From the NCBI RefSeq assembly GCF_010389155.1, contig NC_057761.1:11472501-11536500 (forward strand): a DNA stretch of 64,000 bases, in the 5' to 3' direction. Numbering within the stretch: the stretch's first letter is position 1; each line of letters begins with the position of its first letter. The position numbers and the translations under genes were made by a program. The notes beneath the pieces were generated by a model. That model was not told where the DNA came from. It did no database searches and worked only from the letters and a program-made list of their open reading frames with translations. This DNA is from Erigeron canadensis (taxonomy: Eukaryota > Streptophyta > Magnoliopsida > Asterales > Asteraceae). Positions 23,861 to 35,410 of this stretch are shown here, piece after piece.

Positions 23861-24180
23861 AATCAAATGATGAATCATTTGAAAAATGCATGGATTTGAC
23901 ATTATCATTAGTAAGAAACGCATTGGAAATCTTTATTATGAAGAGATCTTGCAATCAAATGATGAATCATTTGATAAATTGTTTGTTTTTGGGATTGTCG
24001 TTAGCAAAAAACACATTGGAAATCTTCATAATGAAGGGATCTTGAAATCAAATGATGAATCATTTGATAAATGTGTTGTCATTAGCAAGAAATGCATACT
24101 TCAAATTGAAGGGATCTTAAAATCAAATGATGAATCATTTTACAAGTGATCGTTAAATCAAATGATGAATCATTTGACAA
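23861..24180 (+). repeat. tandemly expanded gag-pre-integrase segment of copia-1
   Basis: AATCAAATGATGAATCATTT occurs five times (about 23861, 23953, 24047, 24121 and 24155), with spacings of about 92, 94, 74 and 34 bases. In frame it reads as repeated ISKK.IGNL...EGILKSNDESF, which in related elements is one copy of the His/Cys finger region before integrase. Confidence 0.8.
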
Positions 24181-24349
24181 ATGCATGCCTTGTGTTTTCG
24201 GCAAGATGACAAGAATACCTTTTCCACATAAAACCAGAGAGGGCTAAGGAATTACTTGGACTAATACATTCAGGTGTATGAAGCCCATTTAGGCATGTGT
24301 CAAGGAAAGGCTAGCTACTTTATTATTTCTATGAATGATTTAAGTCATT

Positions 24350-25033
24350 ATGGTTATGTTTAATTGCTTAAACATAAAACATGAAGTCTTCAAAATATTC
24401 AATGAATTTAAAAGTGAAGTAGAGAATCAACTCAATACAACCATCAAGATTCTTCATTCGGATCGAGATGAAGAATACTTAAGCCAAAAGTTTAAAGATC
24501 ATCTAAAAGCTTGTGGATTTATCCAAGAGCTTGCTCCTATATAAGGGTATATGTGAAAGGAGAAATCGAACCTTGTTGAACATGGTAAGATAAACGATGA
24601 ACCTTAAGACTCTCCCATTTTATTTTGGGATTATGCTCTAGATATTGCTGCATGCATTCTCAATATGGTTCCAACCAAGAAGGTTGACAAGACACCGCAT
24701 GAATTGTGGCATGCAAGTGTTCCTAAGTTGTCTTACTTAAAGGTCTGGGGATGTGAGGCACTCGTGAAACGAGACACGCCTGAAAAACTTGAATCTAGAT
24801 CTGTCAAGTGCATCTTACTAGGACACCCAAAGGAAACAGTGGGTTACTACTTCTACTTTCCTACGGAAAACACTGTCAAGGTTCATCGATATGCTGAGTT
24901 CTTTGAAGAGAAACTCATATATCAAGAAGACAGTGGGAGGATTGTTGAACTTGATGAGCATCAAGAAGATGTGTCAACTTCTAAAGATACTAGCAATCTT
25001 CAACTTGGGGGGGGAAAATATTCAAAGAGATGA
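24350..25033 (+). pseudogene. copia-1 integrase remnant
   Basis: 24350-24544 encodes KHEVFKIFNEFKSEVENQ and ILHSDRDEEYLSQKF, the region of the second catalytic Asp. A stop at about 24542 and a damaged NGV.ER segment follow. 24665-25033 encodes the integrase C-terminal part (MVPTKKVDKTPHELWH, YLKVWGCEALVKR). The frame then changes at a run of eight G (about 25007-25014). Confidence 0.8.
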
Positions 25034-26150
25034 ATTTCAAGATGAACTTCAAGTTGAAGATGAAGCGATTCCAGTTCGTAGGTCCTCAAGGACAATACGT
25101 GCTCGTGATAGATTAAATCTTATGATTGAGTCTGAAGAACACGTAGTAGGAGATTTGAATGAACCTCCTAAATTCAATGCTGCATTATCAGATCCGGAAT
25201 CTGACAAATGGCTTGAAGCTGCGAATGTGGAAATAAAACCCATGAAAGACAATCAAGTCTGGAGCTTGGTTGATCTTCCACCAAATGGTAGAACATTTGG
25301 GTGCAAGTGGATCTTCAAGAAGAAGACCGACATGGATGGAAATATACACACCTATAACGCTCGTCTTGTGGCGAAAGGTTATACTCAACTCTTTGGAGTT
25401 GATTATGAGGAAACCTTTTCTCCGGTTGCGGACATTAGAGCTATTAGGATTATCTTAGCCATAGCAGCGTACTATGACTTTGAAATATGGCAAATGGATG
25501 TCAAAACCGCTTTCTTAAATGGTTTTCTAGACGAGGAAGTCTATATGGTACAACCAGAAGGTTTTGTCGATCCTAAATATCGCAACAAAGTATGCAAACT
25601 TCAAAGGTCCATTTATGGACTAAAGCAAGCATCAAGGAGTTGGAATAAAAGGTTTGATGAAGAGATCAAAAAGTTTGATTTTGTTCAGAATCCTGATGAG
25701 CCATGTGTATATCGCAAAGCTAGTGGGAGTAATGTTACTTTCCTTGTCTTGTGTGTCGATGACATATTGATAATAGGAAATCACATTCCAATGTTGAAAG
25801 ACGTTAAATCTTATCTTGGAAAGTGTTTCGCTATGAAAGACTTGGGTGAAGCAGCATTCATACTTGGAATCAAAATCTATAGAGATAGAAGTAAACGGTT
25901 GATCGGATTAAGTCAAAGTGCGTATATAGATAAGATCTTGAGGAGATTCAAGATGGAAAATTCTAAGTGCGGGAATTTGCCTATGCAAGAAGGACTTAAT
26001 TTATCTAGCAAGAATGGTGCTTCTACACCTGAAAAGGTAGAGCGTGTGCAAAGAGTTCCTTATGCTTCAGCTGTGGGATCTATCATGTATGCGGTAAGAT
26101 GCACTAGACCTGAAGTTGTGTTTTCGCTCAAAATATTGTTAGCCGATATC
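25015..26150 (+). pseudogene. copia-1 reverse transcriptase domain
   Basis: An open stretch of about 370 codons has the RT marks [13 protein letters not shown] (first catalytic Asp) and [12 protein letters not shown] (the YVDD-type box with Cys for Tyr), plus the thumb region [20 protein letters not shown] frame change near 26120 cuts it from the following connection region. RT activity would need an upstream start that is gone, so I treat it as dead. Confidence 0.85.
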
Positions 26151-26189
26151 AGCAAAATCCCGGAGTGGATCAGTGAACTGCTGTGAAAA

Positions 26190-26740
26190 GTATTCTTAAG
26201 TACATGCGGGCTACTAAAGACTTATTCTTGGTGTATGGTTGAAATCCTGATCAAAATTCAAATGGTAATAAAATTTGTGATGATGGATATCATGACTGAT
26301 GAAGATGAATCAAGAATATCAGTCGGGATACGTCTTCATTTTAAATGAAGACACAGTGGAATGCTATGAACTAATAGAAAACCACAGCTGCTATGTATGT
26401 GACAGAGTCTGAGTATATTGTCGTCTTAGAGAAGACGACATGAAGGTTGTCTGGATTAGAAAGTTTATTTTTGGATTTTAACATGATAATCCTCAAATAA
26501 CACACCTATGGATTTGTACTGTGATAATTCGGGAGCAATTATCATTGCCAATGAGCCTGGGGTTCAGAAAGGTGCCAGACATTACCTGAGAAGATATCAC
26601 TACGTTCGTGAGCAAAGCAAATTGCGTGAAATCAAATTACTCAAAGTTTACACAGATTATAACTTAGCGGATCCTTTTACAAAGGCATTGTTAAAAGGAA
26701 AGGTCAATAAGTATGTCGTAGGCATAGGTTATTGCTAAGT
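26190..26740 (+). pseudogene. copia-1 RNase H remnant
   Basis: Fragments of SILKYMRATKD (just upstream), then MDLYCDNSGAIIIANEP, GARHYLRRYHYVRE and NLADPFTKAL in 26508-26738. The Asp of LYCDN is present; the upstream part containing other catalytic acids is scrambled. Confidence 0.8.
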
Positions 26741-26799
26741 TATATCATGTAAATCTGTGATTGGTATTTGGGTTCCAAAATCTAACTAACTAATCTGGT

Positions 26800-27380
26800 G
26801 GATGTGTAGGGCGATCGAAAGAAATATATTTGGTATCTTGACAGTGTTGATGGCAGGACAATGACCGGATGTAAGACCCTACTGGAGGAGTTCACAGTTT
26901 CTAATGGACCCTCCATTACTTTTGGAAATGATGGTTGCGGAAAAACTGAGGGGTATGGTGTCCTGAACAATGGACAAGTCAAATTCAGACAGGTGGCTTA
27001 TGTGAATGATTTGAAATATAACCTGATCAATGTGAGTCAACTGTGTGATGATGGCTACTAGGTTTTCTGTTTAATGTTTCTCATGGCATAGTATTTAATA
27101 AGGATGAGAATGTAGTATTGATTGCTCCCAGAAAAGGGAATGTGTATGTGATGGATATGGAAAGCTCTCCTTCAGAGCAGTGTTTCTATACCAAGGCTGA
27201 TGAAGACACAAACTTGCAGATAGGATACCTTCAGTTTCCTTCAAAAAGGAAAGGCCATGTCCAGGATGTGAGATGGGGAAGCAGAAACGTGCCAGTTTCA
27301 AGACCAAGCAGAATTTTAGCATATCTGAACCACTTCATATGCTTCATATAGATCTCTTAGGTCTAGTGAATGTTCGACTC
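26800..27380 (+). pseudogene. copia-2 protease / pre-integrase remnant
   Basis: IWYLDSV retains the protease Asp-Ser; the usual CSRHMTG that follows is altered to DGRTMTG. NLINVSQLCDDGY and MIAPRKGNVYVMDMESS are standard phrases. After about 27215 the frame shifts and the His/Cys finger of integrase is deleted or scrambled. Confidence 0.75.
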
Positions 27381-27982
27381 GTGCTGGCAAAAGATATACC
27401 CTGGTGATTGTTGATGAATACTCTAGATTTTGTTGGGTGATCTTTCTCAGGTCAAAAAGTGAAGCTGCTGCTAAAATCATCGCTCTTATTAAGTAGATTG
27501 AAGTCAAGTATAAGCGAAAAGTGTGTCAGTTAAGAAGTGACAATGGAACAGAATTTCAGAATGCAACTCTAGAGAAATTCTATACTGACACTGGCATATC
27601 TCAGAACTTCTCATCAGCACGCACTCCAGAGCAGAATGGAGTGGTAGAAAGAAAGAACCGAACGTTGATAGAAGCTGCCAGAAGTATGCTTGCTGAATCT
27701 GGTCTTCCTACCAGTTTCTGGGCTGAGGCAATTGCAACTGCTTGCCACACCCGGAATCGATCAGTGTATGTGAAGCGACTCAAGAAGACATCCTATGAAA
27801 TATTAAGAAATAGAAAACCAAATATTGGTTATTTTCACGTTTTTGGATGTCCAGTTTACATCCTTAACGACTCCAGTCGGTTAGGCAAATTTGATGCCAA
27901 AGCTGATGAGGGATATTTCTTAGGATATTCAGCCATTCGCAAATCCTTTAGAGTGTACAACAAAAGACTGGAAAGGGTTTAG
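27350..27982 (+). pseudogene. copia-2 integrase core
   Basis: A stop at about 27495 is followed by an open 153-codon stretch (27521-27982) with LRSDNGTEF (second Asp), TPEQNGVVERKNRTL (catalytic Glu) and FHVFGCPVYI. TLVIVDEYSRFCWVI just upstream contains the first Asp region. Integrase is split by the stop and ends in TAG at 27980. Confidence 0.85.
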
Positions 27983-28590
27983 GAGTCAATCCACGTCACA
28001 TTTGATGAATCAAACAATGCAATCAATAAAAAGCTAACCCTTAATTCTCCCCCAGAAAATCCAATTATCTTCTGTGAATCAGATCCTATCAACTACAATA
28101 AAGATTCATCTGAAGAAGTTTCCAGTCATCCTGATCTGGAACCCGTTTTATCTGAAAAACCCCCAGTAGTATTCCTTTCTGTCCTTCAATAAGTTTCAAA
28201 CTACCCTCTGAACTTGTTATTGGATCAGATGTTCGTACTACTCCTCCAGTATCAGTTTCAGTTGAAACTGAACCAGTACTTCAAGAAATACCCTCAACTG
28301 AAGAATTTCATGATGCAAATCGTTATCTTACTGATTCAGATGAAGATGTTGAAATAGTCTGGCAAGACCCACTTCTTGAAGCAAATATAGAGGGAAATCA
28401 ACTGAATACTTGCACTGATATTGTTGTTCGAAACAATCCTGGTCATTACTCTAAGTGGACAAAAGTTCATCCTATTGATCAGATCATAGGTGACTCCAGT
28501 AGAGGGGTTCAGACCAGAAGAGCCTCCGGTGAACAATGTTTATATGTCAGCTTCTTATCACTGATAGAACTGAAGAAGATTGACGAGGCT

Positions 28591-29480
28591 ATGGAAGATC
28601 CAAACTGGGTGATAGCTATGCAAGAAGAGCTACACCAGTTTGAAAGAAACAAGGTATGGTATCTGGTCCCTTTTCCAGTTGGCAAGAAAGAACCAATTGG
28701 AACAAGATGGGTCTTCGGGAACAAGGTAGATGAAGATGGCCACATCATCAGAAATAAGGCCAGACTGGTAGCACAAGGGTACTGCCAGTCAGATGTTGAT
28801 TTTGTTGAATCATTTGCTCCAGTGGCTAGACTTGAAGCAATTAGAATTTTCTTAGCATTCGTTGCTCATCATCAATTCAAAGTCTACCAGATGGACGTAA
28901 AGAGTGCATTTTTAAATGGAAAATTGGAAGAAGAAGTTTATGTCAAAAGCAACCACCAGGCTTCATCGATGAAAAGCATCATCACTGGGTGTATCGTCTG
29001 GACAAATCACTTTATGGTGTAAGACAAGCCCCACGTGCCTGGTATGATACTTTGACTAAATATTTGTTGAAACATGGTTTCAAAAGAGGTGTAATTGACA
29101 ATACCTTATTTATTCTTCGTGAAAAAGGTAATCTACTACTGGTACAAATTTATGTTGATGATATTATTTTTTGGTCTACTGATGAAAACATGTGCAAGAA
29201 ATTTTCAAAAATCATGTCCTCTGAATATGAAATGAGTTTGATGGGTGAATTAACATATTTTCTAGGACTCCAGATTAAACAATTAAATGATGGCATTTTT
29301 ATTAATCAGGAAAAATATGTTAGAGATCTTTTAAAGAAATATGATATGAACTCTTCACCATCTAAACCCACTCCAATTTCTGCACCACTCACTCTGGACT
29401 CAGGTCCAGATGGAAAACCAGTGAACTCCAGTGTCTATAGAGGCATGGTAGGTTCACTGATGTATTAACTGCCAGTAGAC
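28591..29480 (+). pseudogene. copia-2 reverse transcriptase
   Basis: Two overlapping frames (28591-29022 and 28989-29468) give the RT domain. [13 protein letters not shown] carries the first Asp; IYVDDIIFWST carries the paired Asp. The shift near 28980-29020 breaks the reading frame between them. ASSMKSI in place of the usual PPGF-type motif shows the damage is local. Confidence 0.85.
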
Positions 29481-30057
29481 CAGACATAATGTTTGCAACA
29501 TGTTTATGTGCCAGATATCAGTTTAATCCAAAAGAATCTCATATGCCTGCTGTAAAGCGCATACTAAAATACCTTAAGGGTGTCCCCAGTTTGGGTCTTT
29601 AGCACTCCAAAGGCTCAGGCATGGATCTAATGGGTTATTCAGATTCAGATCATGCAGGTTGTAAGATAGACAGGAAATCCACTACTGGTGGATGTCATTT
29701 CCTTGGGGTCAAACTGGTCAGTTGGACCAGTAAGAAGCAAACTTCAGTTTCATTGTCAACTGATGAAGTTGACTATGTTTTTGCAGCCAGTTGTTGTGCT
29801 CAAATACTCTGGATGAAGAACCAGTTGCTTGATTATGGTATTAAATATTCGAAAACTCCAATATTTTGTGATAATACCAGTGCCATTGCTATCTCCAACA
29901 ATCCAGTCATGCACTCTAAGACGAAACACATTGATGTCAGGTATCATTTTATTCGAGATCATGTGATGAACAATGACATAGAAATCCATTTTATTCCTAC
30001 TGACAAACAACTCGCTGACATTTTTACTAAACCTCTGGATGTAAAAATTTTTTAACA
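29480..30057 (+). pseudogene. copia-2 RNase H
   Basis: 29621-30055 is open for 144 codons: GYSDSDHAG (catalytic Asp), STDEVDY (usually STAEAEY), FCDNTSAIAIS (Asp), HIDVRYHFIRD and KQLADIFTKPL. A stop at about 29600 separates it from RT. It ends at TAA 30053-30055, close to the usual end of pol. Confidence 0.85.
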
Positions 30058-31036
30058 TCTTGTTGGTGAGTTGGGAATGTTGAACCCTTAAATCTGGAAC
30101 CTTGTTATGAACGCCTTTTTGACACTGGTATGGTTCTTTGATTTCCAGATTTGTAAATCTATACCAGTAAAGCTATCGAACGCCTTTGTGATACTATCTT
30201 TACACTGATAGATTTATGGATCACCATTCCAGGGGGAAGACTCAGACCCCATTTTTTTTGTCTAAATGTCAAGGGGAATTTATTAATTTGTTTCTTACTG
30301 GACAAATTTTCTGGAAAATGTTTCTGGTACCTTGTAAATGTGTCCCTCTCACTGATACTGGATAGGTTGAAGTGCATGTTTGAGGTGACTTCAGTCGCTT
30401 TGTAAATATGTCCCTCTCATTTGTCTATATTAGTTGATGTGCGTGTTTGAGGTTACCAATATGGTCTAATCTAGGTATTCACTGGAGTGTCCCTCCAGTG
30501 TACTATCAATGCATATTCACTATGGACTAATTCACCAGTGATACTGGAGTGTCCAATCAACCTCTAGATGCATTGAAATGAGTCATGGTGTGTCAGTCAT
30601 AATATTTTAATACTTGATGTTAGTGCGTGCCATACTTACAAACTCTTTAAAATGGACAGTTATTGTTCATCTTACGTGGCATGACTTTTTCAACTTAAAA
30701 TGATGGTTTTTGTTACCTTGGGAAGACAAAAAGTGAAAGTTGGTAATTTTGTGGGCTGTCAACCATCATACATTTATGTGTGATGGGAAACATTAAATGC
30801 AGATGTCAAAACCGATCAAAACCGTTTTAAATTTATTCAAATTAACCGTTTTGAATTCCATTTTCTCTCTCCTCTATATAACTCCCATTTTTACCTTCAT
30901 CTACATTTACTTCGGAAAATCATTTACTCCAAAATCCTCTAAATTCCTTCATTTACTCTATCTTCATTTATTTTCAATCATCACTCTTTTTCATCAATAA
31001 ATCTCCATAAACCCTAATTTCTCAATCTCAGTTTCA
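30058..31036 (+). other. copia-2 spacer between pol and the extra ORF
   Basis: No coding frame. It contains a polypurine run GGGGGAAGA at 30232, GAACGCCTTT repeated at about 30109 and 30179, and several ACTGGAGTGTCC phrases (about 30483 and 30543). The last 170 bases look like a promoter and leader for the following ORF (see TATA at 30875). Confidence 0.55.
30875..30881 (+). promoter_or_regulatory. candidate TATA box for the copia-2 extra ORF
   Basis: CTCTATATAACTCCC is followed by a CT/A-rich leader and an ATG at 31037, 160 bases on. The layout resembles a plant core promoter. There is no expression evidence. Confidence 0.35.
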
Positions 31037-34000
31037 ATGGCACCCAGATAAACAAATTCTGACAAAAATCTCCTCACAAACAATTACACTGCTCCTGCTG
31101 GTGTTGAAAAACCCAATGACATCATCATTGATTCTGAGAAAATTCGAATCAACATGCTTAACTGGATGGCAAAGCTTGTCGGAACTCATGGCTCCCAAAC
31201 CATTATCGGACGACTCAATTCTTTCTTTCTCAGTTGTCCTTTATATGGGGCTCTCACCATGAACCCAGGAAAGATGTACCATGGATATCTTTGTGAATTA
31301 TGGTACACTACCCATTTCAAGGTTGGTGATGATAATACCATTCATTATACTCCTAAAAAGGGATCTCGCCCTCTCAAATTAACTGTTGATACTCTTTGAG
31401 AGGCCCTTTGTTTGAATTATTTTTCTAAAAATGAGTTGCCTCTACAACTTCCAACTGGCATTAATCATAGGGAAATGGGTCACACTGATATCATTGATGA
31501 GCATGGTGTTTTAAAGAGGAAAGGTACGATTTATATGAGCAAACTCACTGACTCATGGAGATTTTTCTTTACTCATCTGGTTGAGTGCCTTGGAAGTGGA
31601 TCTGGTGGGCTGGACCAGATCAATCAAACGCAACTGATGATAGCTTATTGTTTATGGTATGGTCTTCGAGTTGATTTTGCGCAATTTTTTTGGAACGATC
31701 TGGCTGAAAGAATAAAAGCCCATAAAAGAAAAGCTCATGTTACTTTTATTTGATTTTTGTCTTTAATTTTTAAAAGAGCTTTGAGCAACCAGTATGATTA
31801 TGATACCAGTCATTTTTCTATGGTCTACTTGAGGGATCTCAACAATTTGGTGTCCAGTAATCGTGAAGTTGAGATCCCAGAGGCCATGATTCATAATTTT
31901 AGAAGGGAAATAACTGATGCAACAAGACCAGTTGATTCAGAAGAAACCCAGGGTGGCTCTCAAACTAATGTGGGTCCTCCTGGAACTTTCATTGCTAGAG
32001 AACAGTCACCAGAAGCCGAGGTGACTTCTGACCAACAGCAAACTCTTATTTTTCCAACAACCATCTCCACAAGACCAAGAAATACCACCAGACGTCTTAG
32101 GAGAGGAAGAGCACTGGTCACTTTTGATAGTACCGAAACTATCCATCCAGATTCCTCCTAACAGGAATCTGGAGATGTCATAAGGGAAAACATACAAGCT
32201 TCCACTCTCAAAAATTCTGTTAGGGAGAGTGGTGAAGAGAATCAAGGGATTGCCCAACCCTTATTAGAGTCTGTGTCAGCACAGATTATTGTAGAAAACC
32301 AAACCTCTGACACAACTCTTGCACAGACTGAAAGGATTACTGGAGCCTCTCCTTTGGTAATCCAGTTTCAAATTCTACGGCACGTGATATTATGAATGCA
32401 GATGGCACTTTGATCATGGATACAAATATTGAGTCCGCATCAATTCAGGAAACTTCAGTTGTGCCTCCTGGCGAAGATAATGTGATTATGCCAGATTCTG
32501 CTCAAATTGATCTGAACAGAGACATACCTGATCAGACTATGGAGCAATCCACTTTCTGGGATGAAGGTGAGTCATCCTTGGACTTGTCCAACTCTGGTCA
32601 AGTCCAGGAATTGAAAGAAAAAGCTTCAGTCTCAGTCTCCTCTGTGCAAACTGCTATTAAAGAGGCACTTGACACTCCTTTAGAAGGACTAAAAACTCAG
32701 GTCCAGAACTTGCATCGTGTGGTAGATAAGTTATACTGTAGGCCAACGTTGGACCAGAGTTTAGTCATCAGTAATGTAAGTGATCAGACTGCTGTGAAAC
32801 TTAAACATCTGGTTCTCAAACAGCTCTCTACTGATGTAGCTGACTCTGTTATGATCAAATTACAAGAAGTTATGTTGCCTAAGGTTATTAATGTGATTAT
32901 CAAGGAAATTCCCAAGGACTTGGTTACTGAAATCAAGAATTTGAAAACACAAGTCCATAAACTAAAGAAGGATGTGTCTGAGATGAAGCCAGTGGCAGGT
33001 CGTACTTTTGACTCCACTAACAGGCAAATGCTGGAGCAGATCTGGAATCACCTCCAAATTCAAACTGGAGGTTATTCCAATAGGGGAAGTGCTAATCCAG
33101 GTGCTCTGGCTGCATTTGCTGCTGAGACTATGAAGAAAAACAAGTTGGATGCTGCTGGTATTGATGAAGGTGATGCTCTTGGTACTGATGCTAACGAGCC
33201 ACAATTTGAGGAATTTGAAGATGTTGCTCAGCTCAAGAAACATTTAAAGAGCACATCTGGTGAAAAGAAAGTTGAAAATGAAGAAGCTCAGTCTCCTGTA
33301 AGGCCAAATGTTACTGAGGATGAATCTAAAAGAATTCAGCAAGCTGAAATCCTCATTAACATACACAAAGAAAATGCCAAAAAGGCACTTGTCCAGTATT
33401 ACAAAGAAATGGAACAAATGGGCACACTGGACAGTGCTAATGCAGGAGCCTTAAATCTGAAGTTAGATATGTACCTACAAATGAAGAAAGATCACAGAGT
33501 TGTCAAATGTCTTGAAGCTCTGGATGACATTAAATTAAGAAGTACATATTTAAAAGAAGAACAGGAACTGGATTCATTCACTCATGGTGTTCCAATTCCA
33601 GAACTGGTAGAAAAAAGAAAGGAAGAATTGGTGCGTCTGAAGAACCAAGTCAAAAGAAATATGATAGCTCTGGAAAAGGAATATGCCAGGAAAAGAAAGG
33701 GTGGAAGAAACACAAAGGCCTCAAGAGATGCTGATCTTGATACTTTCATTCCCTTGGACACTTCAAAGTCTCTGACCAAAGTTGTAACAAGAGAAACTGG
33801 TGAGACTCCTTCTGAAAACAAACCAACGGAATCATCTGAACAAGGAATTGGTTCAGGTGATGTCCAGTTTCTGGTTGATCAAGCTAAGACCAGGGAAAGA
33901 TATGAAGCCTTCATACATGGCAGAGCTGATGTTCGAAAAATTATAGGTGGTGAAGTTGAAGGTATCCCTGATGATACCACGTTTGAGAAGTTTTCAGTGA

Positions 34001-34275
34001 AGTTGTACAGAGAAGAAAACTTTACTGATGAAAGGCCAGCATGTACGATTCATGCTTTTGGAATGACTGAATTAAAGGAGATTGGTGAGTTTTTCAAAGG
34101 AAAAACTTCGTTCACCAGATCAGAAATAGCTTTCATGAAAAGAATAAAGAACAAATTCATCAAGAAGAAACTAATGGAAGTTGAATTAGGAATACAATCT
34201 GAACAAAGCTCACCATCCCAACTCAAGAGAAAGGCTGAAGAAGATGCATCTGGGCACATTGACAAAAGAGCCTAA
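31037..34275 (+). pseudogene. extra ORF of copia-2 (ORF3), four early breaks then 627 open codons
   Basis: The frame starts MAPR at 31037 and has a stop at about 31049, stops at 31397, 31751 and 32159, and a frame change near 32355; from 32392 to 34275 it is open. The N-terminal half (YHGYLCELWYT, WRFFFTHLVECLG, QLMIAYCLWYGLRVDF) resembles the conserved domain of post-pol ORFs in Asteraceae copia elements. The rest is hydrophilic, Ser/Thr-rich, then helical and charged with likely coiled coils (EILINIHKENAKKALVQYYK region) and a basic patch KEYARKRKGGRNTK. I see no signal peptide, no transmembrane helix and no Cys-rich ectodomain, so the customary 'env-like' label is not supported here. Function unknown. 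Confidence 0.7.
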
Positions 34276-35190
34276 CTATTCTATCATTTACTTGTATTTG
34301 TATTTTCTTTATGTAAAGTTGTAACTTTCCTCCAGTTGATGTCTGTAAATATAAGTTGCAAGATTTATTTTTCACAAGTATTTGATTAGATTAATCCCAC
34401 TGAAGAACATTCTCACTAAAGTCAAAGACTGAAGCCTGAAGAAAGAAGTCTGACAAATGGCAGAGCCCACTGGCAGTTTTACCAGATCTCCTGACTAAAG
34501 TCCCTGTCAGCGTTCTAGACCTTACAAGTCTGAATACCGATTACGAGGAATTGACTTATTTGCCTTTGCACGCTTTTATCCGGACAATCCATTTGTCCTT
34601 TGTTAAAAGTTCTTACACACGTGTAAAGGTGGTTGGTTAAAGTATCACAAGTCACATCAAATTGACTTTATACTTTAACCAATGTTTTTAAGGAATAAAT
34701 ATTATATTCCTTAAATGCATGAAACCTTATTTGTATAGCAAAAAGAATTAAATACTAATTCTTTTTGCCTATAAATACCAAGTCATTTCCCTCATCCAAA
34801 TTACTTTTCCAATTTGGTGAACTTGCACAAATACTCTCGATCGCTACAAGGAATACTTCACAACTTCAAGTGTTTCGATCTTAAGTTTATTTGGCAAGAA
34901 TAGATCACTTGTAATTCATAGATTGTTAGAATATTTACATTATTTGTAAAGTCTTGGTTCCGCAACAATCTTATATTTTATTTAACATTAATAAATAAAA
35001 TACACTTGAAAATTACATTTGTGTTCCACCATTTACATACTTGTTTACTTATTTATTACTTAAGTCTTTATTGCTTTATTTATATTCTTGCATTTTTATT
35101 ATAAGCAATACTAGTCAAATCTAGTGCATACTTGACCTTGTTATTCTACACTTGTGGGTTAAACCATCAAGTGAGGGACTTCACATTTAG
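34276..35190 (+). repeat. copia-2 3' noncoding region, probable 3' LTR
   Basis: There is no coding frame. A TATA-like CTATAAATACC at about 34769 is followed by CAAATACTCTCGATCGC, a normal promoter-start layout for a Sire-type LTR. Exact LTR borders could not be set because the 5' LTR is absent. Confidence 0.45.
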
Positions 35191-35410
35191 TATACGAAAG
35201 TGATCAATTTGTGTTAATTAAGTGTGGTTTGTTTGTTGGTAAGGGCTATGCCTAAGATGGTATGTTCAAACTAAATGTAATGGTTGAGAAGATGATTTAT
35301 GAAAATGCTTTTACTTCTACTTACTTGATTAACACTTTTAATGTTTGGCATGGTTGTCTTGGTCAAATGAATATTAATGCAATGAGTTGTTTGATTAAAT
35401 TAGATTGAAT

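Larger units (their letters stand above)
20583..26740 (+). mobile_element. copia-1: decayed Ty1/copia retrotransposon, 3' LTR missing
   Basis: In order: 5' LTR, primer site, a long leader of about 1.65 kb, gag remnant, integrase, reverse transcriptase and RNase H remnants, all on the plus strand in the usual copia order (integrase before RT). Gag and the first half of pol have many stops and shifts; the RT region is open over about 1.1 kb. The element stops soon after RNase H and is followed directly by copia-2, so the 3' LTR is lost. The leader has a direct repeat AATCAAGGTAACTTGATGCA at about 21940 and 21968. Confidence 0.85.
26755..35190 (+). mobile_element. copia-2: 5'-truncated Sire-like copia with an extra ORF after pol
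   Basis: It begins without LTR or gag at the region just before protease (WVPKSN, then IWYLDSV). Integrase, RT and RNase H follow, then a spacer of about 1 kb, the long extra ORF (31037-34275), and a 0.9-kb AT-rich tail that should include the 3' LTR (CTATAAATACC at about 34769). An extra ORF between pol and the 3' LTR is the mark of the Sire (Maximus) lineage; assignment rests on that and on the integrase/RT style. It abuts copia-1 at about 26740-26755. Confidence 0.75.

Noticed and set aside
31037..34275. An ordinary host gene in place of a retrotransposon ORF
   Set aside because: No introns, directly downstream of copia pol in the same orientation, and its N-terminal half resembles retroelement ORFs; the early stops also argue against a host gene.
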